Translations under genes and position numbers: made by a program
In this document: positions 7,697-13,754 of the stretch, piece after piece
How positions within the stretch are numbered: the stretch's first letter is position 1
Layout: every line of letters starts with the position of its first letter
Source: CAYUAI01 sp964442745
Lineage (GTDB): Bacteria; Pseudomonadota; Gammaproteobacteria; S012-40
Assembly: GCA_964442745.1 (NCBI GenBank)
Contig: CAYUAI010000101.1
Coordinates: 1 to 13,754 of the forward strand
Direction: 5' to 3'
DNA length: 13,754 bases
Notes under the pieces: model-generated
Told to the model about the DNA's origin: nothing
Databases searched by the model: none
The model's input: the letters and a program-made list of their open reading frames with translations, nothing else

Positions 7697-7836
7697 CAAA
7701 TGGTATTGAAAGAATACTCTTCGCGAGATTTATTTCTCATTTTTTTCATGTGGGCGAACTCTGGTTTTTTTGTAATAGAAAATAGCGCACGTCGCACATC
7801 ATGTGGCAAAAGCTGAATAATTGACAATTGGTCTCC
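7696..7836 (-). pseudogene. Fragment of an unrecognised upstream gene
   Basis: A minus-strand frame of about 46 codons, open from just after a TAA at 7840-7842 and ending at TGA 7696-7698. It includes QLSIIQLLPHDVRRALFSI and ends REEYSFNTI. The same frame is open again beyond the TAA up to about 7980. Its stop overlaps the sulfotransferase start (TGATG), which supports a real former gene. No family is recognised, no start is visible, and chance openness cannot be excluded. Confidence 0.3.
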
Positions 7837-8107
7837 AGTTTACATAAATTTTGAGGTGTATTTTCCCGGCCAGCTACCGCTCATTGTATTCTTAGGGGCA
7901 TTACCGGCAAGCTCTGTCTGTGTGCATAAAAAGAAAAAATGCTCTGTAAAATAGGTCGAGCTTCGATTGATGCTCAATGGCTACCTGGGACTGGCGCTTG
8001 AAAAATTACACTTTGCTCTAAACGTTTGCTTTTAGTAAAAGTAGCCAATTTATTTTTATACATTACTGTTCAGGATTGTTCAGGAAAAATTGTGGCATTT
8101 ATACTGG

Positions 8108-8126
8108 GCGTTAGCCTAACGCTTTT
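8108..8126 (+). terminator. Terminator-like hairpin
   Basis: GCGTTA-GCC-TAACGC, a 6-bp perfect stem with a 3-base loop, followed by TTTT (8123-8126) and then GTTAT. It fits a weak rho-independent terminator on the plus strand, but no gene ends just upstream, so it may be a leftover. Confidence 0.35.
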
Positions 8127-8200
8127 GTTATAAAAAATGTTTGACTGGTGTAACGCGATCAGAAAAATTAAGATCCGAATTTCGTCGTTCACGTGGGTAT

Positions 8201-8222
8201 TAGTAAGTATAAACCACCTTTT
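8201..8222 (-). repeat. Copy B of the 22-nt direct repeat
   Basis: Matches 7052-7073 at 21 of 22 bases, same orientation. Together the copies bracket the sulfotransferase relic region. The TATACT box is conserved on the minus strand. Confidence 0.7.
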
Positions 8223-8338
8223 CCAATACTATTTTCCCTTATGGATGCAACTAAGCTGGACAAAAAATTTACGTCATAGGAAAGCCAAAAAACGATGGTA
8301 TAATTTAAAGATATTTTTGATTGATGAGTTGAATAATT

Positions 8339-9768
8339 TCGCGTGAACAAGTGTTTAATAAAGTGATGGCTATGCCTTTGGAGTTTTTTGATCGTACCCC
8401 GGTTGGTAGCCTTATCTCTCGAATCACCAACGATACGGAAAACATCAAGGATCTATTTGTCAATGTACTGAGTGTTTATATTCAAAATATTGCGCGAATT
8501 ATTGGTGTTTTTATTGTCATGGCCGTACTCGATTGGCGATTAATGTTAATTTGTTTTGGTTTCGTTCCTATCGTTGTATTATTTATGGTGTTATACCGAC
8601 GTTTGAGTACGCCGCGCTTTGAAAAAGTACGTAGTTTATTAAGTGATATTAATAGCCAGTTACATGAATCCTTGCAAGGGATTCGAGTGATACAGTATTT
8701 TAATCAACAAATGCGATTCGACCATCGATTTCGTGGGACTGCCCAAGTACATTTTCAGGCAAAAATGCATAATCTCAAGCTCGATGCTATGTTGCTGCGG
8801 CCACTGGTGGATTTGTTGCCCTTGTTAATATTAGCGGGATTGCTGGGTTTTTTTGGTTATAGCGCAATGAGCCATCCCATCGAAATCGGTGTGATATACG
8901 TGTTTGTTAATTATCTTGGCCGGATCGTAGAGCCGGTGATTGAAATGACTCAGCGTTTGAATTTATTACAATAAGCCTTGGTTTCCGGTGAACGGGTTTT
9001 TGAGTTGATTGATAAAACGGTTGCATTGCTTCCTGAAAAACCGGATTTGCGTATTGAATAGGCGAGTATTGAGTTTAACCAGGCAAGTTTTAGTTATGAT
9101 GGTAAGCAAAATGTGTTGGAGGATATTTCTTTCATGGTGCCAGCTGGGCAGTTTTGTACCATTATTGGACATACCGGCAGTGGTAAAAGTACCATCGCTA
9201 ATTTATTAATGCGTTTTTATACACCACAACAAGGCGAGATCCTACTGGGTCAACAATCATTGCCTCATATTCTAGGCAAGGTATTACGCGAGTATGTCGG
9301 GTGTGTGCAACAAAATCCAGTGGGTTCGATGGCAGATAACATTCGTATGGGGCGGGAGATCAGTCAAACGCAACTGCAACAGGCGGCTGAAAAATCAGGT
9401 TTTAATGACTATGTGCAAACGTTGCCTGAGGGATATGATACTGAAATCGTGGAGCGAGGTGCCAACCTATCGACTGGGCAACGGCAGCTATTGTCACTAG
9501 CGTGTAGTTTGGTGTGCTGATTTTAGACGAAGCCACGGCTAACATTGATAGTCATACCAAAGCACTGATCCAAAACACTCTGGAAACCTTGCGCGGACGG
9601 GTTACATTGCTGGTGATTGCCCATCGTTTATCGACCATACAGGGTGCAGATAACATCATTGTATTACATAAAGGCCGTATTGTGCAGCAAGGTAGACATT
9701 ATGAATTATTGGATAAAGAGGGGTTGTATCAACATCTTTATCGATTGAAAAAACTGGATAAAGGTTAG
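8339..9768 (+). pseudogene. mdlB: mdlB-like multidrug ABC transporter pseudogene
   Basis: Remnant of a half-transporter with fused membrane and ATPase domains, closely resembling E. coli MdlB (from memory: FDTQPVGQVISRVTNDTE there, FDRTPVGSLISRITNDTE here). Homology starts about 100 residues into the protein; the first part is missing and an in-frame TGA lies just upstream. The reading frame is then broken by TAA at 8972-8974 (LLQ*ALVSGERVFEL, where MdlB has Gln) and TAG at 9059-9061. The ATPase domain has Walker A GHTGSGKST (about 9169-9195) and the signature LSTGQRQ. A small deletion with frameshift near 9500-9516 follows, after which LILDEATANID and AHRLST continue. The final TAG is at 9766-9768. 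It has at least four independent lesions, so it is dead. Confidence 0.9.
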
Positions 9769-9796
9769 CAATTTGGAAGGGAGGTATCATGAGTAT

Positions 9797-9825
9797 ATAG
9801 CTAAATCTCAAATGCTTTGGGTATA
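9797..9825 (+). repeat. 29-bp dispersed repeat, copy 1
   Basis: Matches 13391-13419 at 26 of 29 bases around the core CTAAATCTCAAA. The better copy (13391) has ATACC/GGTAT inverted ends; here the first arm is ATAGC. It lies just upstream of the purE promoter region. Confidence 0.65.
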
Positions 9826-9845
9826 GCTTCGCTGGTCAAATCGGT

Positions 9846-9851
9846 TATAAT
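9846..9851 (+). promoter_or_regulatory. Candidate -10 box of purE
   Basis: A perfect TATAAT, 29 bases before the purE ATG. No good -35 hexamer stands 16-18 bases upstream, and no PurR-like palindrome is visible. It is the only evident promoter element between the dead mdlB and purE. Confidence 0.45.
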
Positions 9852-9880
9852 TCACCATTAATTATGTCAGGGGAGGCGTT

Positions 9881-10384
9881 ATGCAGGATAAAAAACAACC
9901 GCAAGTTGCGATTGTGATGGGCAGTAATAGTGATTGGCCGGTGATGCGCAAAGCGGCCGAAATTCTGGCTGAATTTGAGATCGTTTATGATGCTCAGGTA
10001 GTTTCTGCCCATCGTACCCCGGAATTGATGTTTGAGTTTGCTGACCAGGCGGCTGAGCGCGGGATTAAAGTTATTATTGCGGGAGCAGGTGGTGCGGCGC
10101 ACTTGCCTGGCATGGTGGCGGCGAAAACAACGTTGCCGGTGTTGGGTGTGCCGGTAGCTTCACGGTATTTACAGGGGCAGGATTCATTATTATCCATTGT
10201 GCAAATGCCTAAGGGTATTCCAGTGGCAACATTTGCTATTGGTGAGGCGGGGGCGGCAAATGCTGGATTATTTGCGATTGCCATATTAGCGAGCTACGAT
10301 CTAGTGATTGCTCGGCAGCTTGCTCAATTTCGAGAGCAGCAACAACAACAGGTTTTTGCCATGACATTGGACGATAAGCCATGA
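9881..10384 (+). CDS. purE: N5-carboxyaminoimidazole ribonucleotide mutase
   Basis: Class I PurE: converts N5-CAIR to CAIR in de novo purine synthesis, in the cytosol, as a homo-octamer in known members. It is 167 residues, the normal length. The active-site motifs are complete: GSNSDWPVM (14-22), SAHRTP with the catalytic His (42-47) and GAGGAAHLPGM (68-78). The start has a strong AGGGGAGG ribosome site (9869-9876). The stop codon overlaps purK as ATGA, so the two are co-translated; PurE uses PurK's product directly. The gene is intact and GC-richer than the glycan cluster, as expected for a core gene. Confidence 0.97.
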   Translation: MQDKKQPQVAIVMGSNSDWPVMRKAAEILAEFEIVYDAQVVSAHRTPELMFEFADQAAERGIKVIIAGAGGAAHLPGMVAAKTTLPVLGVPVASRYLQGQDSLLSIVQMPKGIPVATFAIGEAGAANAGLFAIAILASYDLVIARQLAQFREQQQQQVFAMTLDDKP

Positions 10385-11523
10385 TACCCGCACCGGCCAC
10401 ATTGGCGATGCTTGGCGGGGGACAGTTAGGGCGTTTTTTTGTGAGTGCGGCACACGAGTTAGGCTATCGTGTGATGGTGCTCGATCCTGAAGTGGATTGT
10501 CCGGCAGGTCTCATTGCCGATGAGCAAGTCGTAGCGGCTTATGATGAGGCGGAGGCGCTAGCTTATTTAGCAAAAAACTGTGCTGTTGCTACTACGGAGT
10601 TTGAAAATGTTCCGGCAATAGCACTTGAAGTGCTTGCGCAACACATGCTGGTTCACCCTTCCGCTGGGGCGGTAGCGATTGCTCAAGATCGTATTATTGA
10701 AAAATGTTTTCTGCGTGACCACGGATTTCCTACGACTCCTTTTTTTGTGATGCATGAGGCGTCTGATTTGGCGAAAATTAGCGAAGATTTGTTTCCGGCG
10801 ATCGTTAAAGTTGCGCGTTTTGGTTACGATGGGAAAGGTCAGCAGCGGGTGACGTCACTTGACCAGGCGAAACAGGCTTTTCAGCAGTTTAATGCGCCTT
10901 GTGTGATTGAGAAAATGCTTAATTTGGATCTTGAGGTGTCTTTGGTCATGGCCAGAAATGCTGAGGGTGAAACGGCGTGTTTTCCCGTGGTTGAGAATCA
11001 GCATCGGCATGGTATCCTCGATATCTCTATGGTACCTGCCCGTGCCTCGAAAAACCTGTTGGATAGGGCTAAATATATGGCCAATCAGCTTGCCGAAAAG
11101 CTCGAGTATGTGGGTGTGTTAACGGTTGAGTTTTTTATTAGTGAGGGTGAGTTGTTAATTAATGAGATTGCTCCGCGTCCTCATAATAGCGGGCATTATA
11201 CGATTGATGGATGTATCACGAGTCAATATGAACAACAAGTGCGAGCTATGTGTGGTTTGCCCTTCGGTGCGACAACATTGCATAGCGCCACCGTGATGGT
11301 AAACTTGCTCGGCGATTTATGGTTTGCTAAGGACAATGGTCACTGTGTTGAGCCCCAGTGGGGGTTATTAAATAAAATACCGAACTTGAAACTGCATTTG
11401 TATGCTAAACAGGTGGCGCGCTCAGGCCGCAAGATGGGTCACTTTACGATTGTTGATGCTAATGCAGATAAGGCGATAAAAATGGCGCAAATAGCCCGCC
11501 GGGCAATTGGGGCAAAAGACTAG
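10381..11523 (+). CDS. purK: N5-carboxyaminoimidazole ribonucleotide synthase
   Basis: ATP-grasp enzyme that joins bicarbonate to AIR using ATP, giving N5-CAIR for PurE. It is 380 residues, within the family range. The N-terminal nucleotide-fold motif is MLGGGQLGR (10-18), with TTEFENVP at 71-78. The central ATP-grasp part includes IVKVARFGYDGKGQ (141-154), and the metal/ATP site near the end is TVEFF then INEIAPRPHNSGHYTIDGC (260-278). The ATG at 10381 overlaps the purE stop by 4 bases. A terminator-like hairpin follows the stop. Intact and typical; sequence style resembles beta/gammaproteobacterial PurK. Confidence 0.97.
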   Translation: MIPAPATLAMLGGGQLGRFFVSAAHELGYRVMVLDPEVDCPAGLIADEQVVAAYDEAEALAYLAKNCAVATTEFENVPAIALEVLAQHMLVHPSAGAVAIAQDRIIEKCFLRDHGFPTTPFFVMHEASDLAKISEDLFPAIVKVARFGYDGKGQQRVTSLDQAKQAFQQFNAPCVIEKMLNLDLEVSLVMARNAEGETACFPVVENQHRHGILDISMVPARASKNLLDRAKYMANQLAEKLEYVGVLTVEFFISEGELLINEIAPRPHNSGHYTIDGCITSQYEQQVRAMCGLPFGATTLHSATVMVNLLGDLWFAKDNGHCVEPQWGLLNKIPNLKLHLYAKQVARSGRKMGHFTIVDANADKAIKMAQIARRAIGAKD

Positions 11524-11555
11524 CGCGTATTGGGAGGGAGTTAATACGAGCTTTT
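11523..11555 (+). terminator. Probable terminator of purEK
   Basis: Arms GCGCGTATT (11523-11531) and AATACGAGC (11543-11551) pair over 9 bp with one mismatch, loop of 11 bases, then TTTT. It begins at the last base of the purK stop codon. The T-run is short, so strength is uncertain. Confidence 0.45.
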
Positions 11556-11707
11556 GGTCAGTAAAAAAATTTAGTTGTTGGCTGTTCGCTTAAGATCTTT
11601 GGGTTTTATCTTCTCTTGTCTTCGCTTTCAATGATATTTGGCTTAGTTTTCCTTAACATTTTAAAAAAAATGGGTTAAAAACGCCAAACTATTTTATTTC
11701 TTGCATT

Positions 11708-11776
11708 TAAGGGCGAATACTCGCTTTTTCTAACACTCACCATGAGTGACATTAGAAAAACTCCGTTTCGCCCTTA
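11708..11776. repeat. Long imperfect palindrome, MITE-like, flanked by TA
   Basis: A 69-base hairpin with three paired blocks. TAAGGGCGAA (11708-11717) pairs with TTCGCCCTTA (11767-11776). TTTTTCTAA (11725-11733) pairs with TTAGAAAAA (11752-11760). CACTCA (11734-11739) pairs with TGAGTG (11743-11748) around the loop CCA. Internal unpaired segments are 7 and 6 bases, with a 3-base bulge on the right. TA dinucleotides at both outer edges would fit a TA target duplication as left by IS630/mariner-type elements, but they are also part of the palindrome. It could instead be a strong RNA hairpin. Confidence 0.6.
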
Positions 11777-13582
11777 TCTACAACAGCTAAAGATTTTTTC
11801 CGCACTCTTTTTTGAAACGTTAGGGTCTATTTGGTTTAACTAAACGGTGTTGCATTGTGCGCTAGAGTTATATCTTAGCAGGATCTGGTACGAACTGTGG
11901 ATGTCTGCTTGCCCTGTTAAATTTTGTTCTTGCTGTGTGGCTCCTCTATTGTAGCAGTAAGAAAATTAACACCTGGATGAGTAAAATAATTGAACTTGCG
12001 ATAAAAATAATGAGTTTCACGGGCATTTTTCAACGTTGTATAGTTAATTGGTCTATTTATTTCTGTCTGTGAAGCGCAAGCGAAGCCGGTTTTTTTATTT
12101 GGTACGACTGACATGACTATGTGTCGTATGTTGGAAATTTTTGTTAGCACGATGTGGGTAGTTTTGTCGCTTATCTTGTCTTGGAGATTGGCTAAGCAAC
12201 ATAGGATGACCAAAAAAAAATTGGGATTTAAAGTGGATCCGTAAACAACCATAATATCTATTCCAGGGTAATCAACTTGAGCAGGTTTTATTAACATAAT
12301 CCTTTGTCATTCCTGTGAGTTAAATTGCCAAACATCAGTATCAGTGAATGATGGAGCTATTCTTTGGTTAACGTGATGGGTCTAGCTATTTATCAGTGAA
12401 ATACCATCGCTTGCCTCTACACTTTATTTTGATGATTAAGTAGACAGTTTCATGAGTACTGAAATTTAAAAGAGCAAATAATAAACGAGGAAATTGAGAG
12501 AGACCTAGAGAGTAATATATGCATTGTGAAAATCCTTCCTTTATATTTTAGTCTAACGTTCGTCTATCGCCTGTGGAACCGTTATTGCCTTGTATTTATG
12601 TTTTTTCTGTGGGTTGATATTGATCTGCTTAAGTTCAACTGATCCAGAAAAATAATTTTAAAAATAAGGTTTTGTCAATTCCTTAAGGCCTGGTCGCGAA
12701 ACATTAGAATATATTCTTGTTGATGGGTTGCTTGTTTTAATATTCACTTAAGAATACAAATCAAAATCGTGCAATTAATAAACCATAGCTAATATATATA
12801 TTTAAAACAAATAGTTACAAAAAATAAAATTGTAAGGGAATGCTTGGTTGTAAGTTTTACCGACATTTCTATCGCTGAATTTGTTCTCCTTTATGCCTGT
12901 GCTGCCGATTTTTTCGTCTGAAAGTGTTTGCTAACGGTGATATATTTTACATCAGGGTGTGTGACTTTGTTTGATTAGTGACCTTAGGTTGATATTTTTT
13001 CGTTTGGCGATGCCACCCGTATGAGACTGGTTCAGAAAACCGCCTGTGAAATTAAATCGCTTAGCGTTTTCCCGAATTTAATATCCAACCCGGCAGATGG
13101 GGTTCCAATAGCAAGCCTGTGATTCACGCACGGTGAAAGGCATTGCATTATTGACAGATTAATCTATTATCTAAAACTTACAATAATAGGTCATAAAATG
13201 TATTGTCTAGCCTCTGTGATCCGAACAGAAGTGGGAATTTTGATGTGATAATAGGACACCTATTCGGCATTAAGCGAGCCTAACAATATCAAATAACTGA
13301 TGGTTTTTTCGACTTGGTGAGTGCGGGTTTTCGGCGGTACTGTCAATAAAAACGTACTACCATTTATGGTGACGGGACTATATGTCTTCAATACCTAAAT
13401 CTCAAACGCTTCGGGTATATCAATTGAAAAATTGTGCGGGCTGTGGATGTGTTAGTTAACCGATATTTCGCCTCGGGTTTTCTGGATGGGTATTGTGCTG
13501 ATGGTATGGTCAGGTTAGGTAGTATGCGGTGATGCGAGATGTTAGTTTAACGTCGTGATTTTCAATGGATTGAATTTTGATT
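11777..13582. other. 1.8-kb stretch with no supported gene
   Basis: I see no recognisable coding sequence, tRNA, rRNA or known riboswitch motif. Frames are short and codon patterns look random; a 126-codon minus-strand frame at 11917-12297 has no family motif. Small structures occur: GTTTA-AC-TAAAC near 11834-11845 and AATAGG-ACA-CCTATT at 13250-13264. Parts are very A+T-rich (for example around 12740-12840). It probably represents eroded former genes. Confidence 0.45.
13391..13419 (+). repeat. 29-bp dispersed repeat, copy 2
   Basis: Matches 9797-9825 at 26 of 29 bases. It begins ATACC and ends GGGTATA, so the unit is a weak inverted repeat around CTAAATCTCAAA. Confidence 0.65.
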
Positions 13583-13687
13583 ATGCTATGTAAGTTAATT
13601 ATTATTGAGGTGGTGGTGCTTGCTTGTGGCAAAGGGGATCAAAGTGATAAAGGTGATCCAATTCCCTTGAGATGCTGGCTTGCTTGA
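13583..13687 (+). CDS. Possible short lipoprotein-like peptide or remnant
   Basis: A 34-codon frame from ATG to TGA. It begins with a short basic/hydrophobic stretch and a lipobox-like VLAC followed by GKGDQSDKGDP, a hydrophilic run typical after the lipidated Cys. No clear ribosome site is seen, the signal part is short and has an internal Glu, and no longer gene follows. It may be the 5' remnant of a lipoprotein gene or chance. Confidence 0.2.
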   Translation: MLCKLIIIEVVVLACGKGDQSDKGDPIPLRCWLA

Positions 13688-13754
13688 GCAAACCTTTAGA
13701 GCAGCAATTCTAAATTCATAGCCTTTCAATTTAATTTTCATCCCTTCTGGTTAA

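Larger units (their letters stand above)
7843..8338. other. Gene-poor stretch of about 500 bp
   Basis: No supported gene. It holds the minus-strand open frame noted above (to about 7980), a terminator-like hairpin at 8108 and copy B of the 22-nt repeat. A 69-codon plus-strand frame starting at 8137 has no recognisable motif. The missing N-terminus of the mdlB-like gene would be expected here but I cannot find it. Confidence 0.4.

Noticed and set aside
8137..8346. 69-codon plus-strand frame before the mdlB relic.
   Set aside because: No resemblance to the MdlB N-terminus or another family; wrong frame relative to the relic and it spans the 22-nt repeat.
11917..12297. 126-codon minus-strand frame.
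   Set aside because: No motif, no ribosome site evident, odd composition; probably chance openness.
13020..13150. Possible structured RNA (small TTCAC-GCACG-GTGAA hairpin near 13120).
   Set aside because: Did not match conserved cores of cobalamin, TPP, FMN riboswitches, RNase P or group II intron domain V that I could compare by eye.
1..13754. CRISPR array, tRNA or rRNA genes.
   Set aside because: No regularly spaced repeats, no T-loop/acceptor pattern and no rRNA signature seen on either strand.

Overview
The window reads as a decaying accessory/polysaccharide region next to core purine genes of a proteobacterium, most likely a gammaproteobacterium. The grounds are a close MdlB-type ABC transporter remnant, a purE-purK pair with an ATGA overlap, and proteobacterial IS630 and IS256 relatives. 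Genus cannot be fixed from the sequence. Broken genes and long empty stretches suggest ongoing gene loss, as in host-associated or IS-rich genomes (inference).

Layout. (1) 1-2400 is a mobile-element scar: an IS630-type transposase relic with an early stop, a frameshift and a lost 3' end, a very GC-rich 80-bp patch, an apparently complete IS256-family element (822-2201), and the C-terminal tail of a glycosyltransferase cut off at the IS end. (2) 2508-7018, all on the minus strand, is a surface-polysaccharide operon. In transcription order it holds a Wzt/KpsT-like export ATPase, a two-domain methyltransferase, a CgeB-like glycosyltransferase and a GT4-type glycosyltransferase; the last three are tightly packed. 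The permease partner of the ATPase is not in the window. (3) 7019-8340 is a graveyard. It holds a sulfotransferase pseudogene with an internal deletion, an unrecognised fragment just upstream of it, another unrecognised open frame, and a 22-nt direct repeat at both ends. (4) 8339-9768 is an mdlB-like ABC transporter pseudogene with two in-frame stops, a frameshift and no N-terminus. (5) 9881-11523 is intact purE-purK (AIR to CAIR), with a candidate promoter and terminator. (6) 11524-13754 holds no convincing gene; it has a long TA-flanked hairpin, a second copy of a repeat also found upstream of purE, and a doubtful 34-codon lipoprotein-like frame.

How it works together: the minus-strand operon would build, methylate and help export a cell-surface glycan. 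The sulfotransferase and glycosyltransferase relics suggest the cluster was once larger and made a different, possibly sulfated, glycan (inference). purEK is independent housekeeping. I found no clear new defence or other undescribed system; the most informative signals are reconstructed broken genes, the IS junctions and the hairpin/repeat elements.
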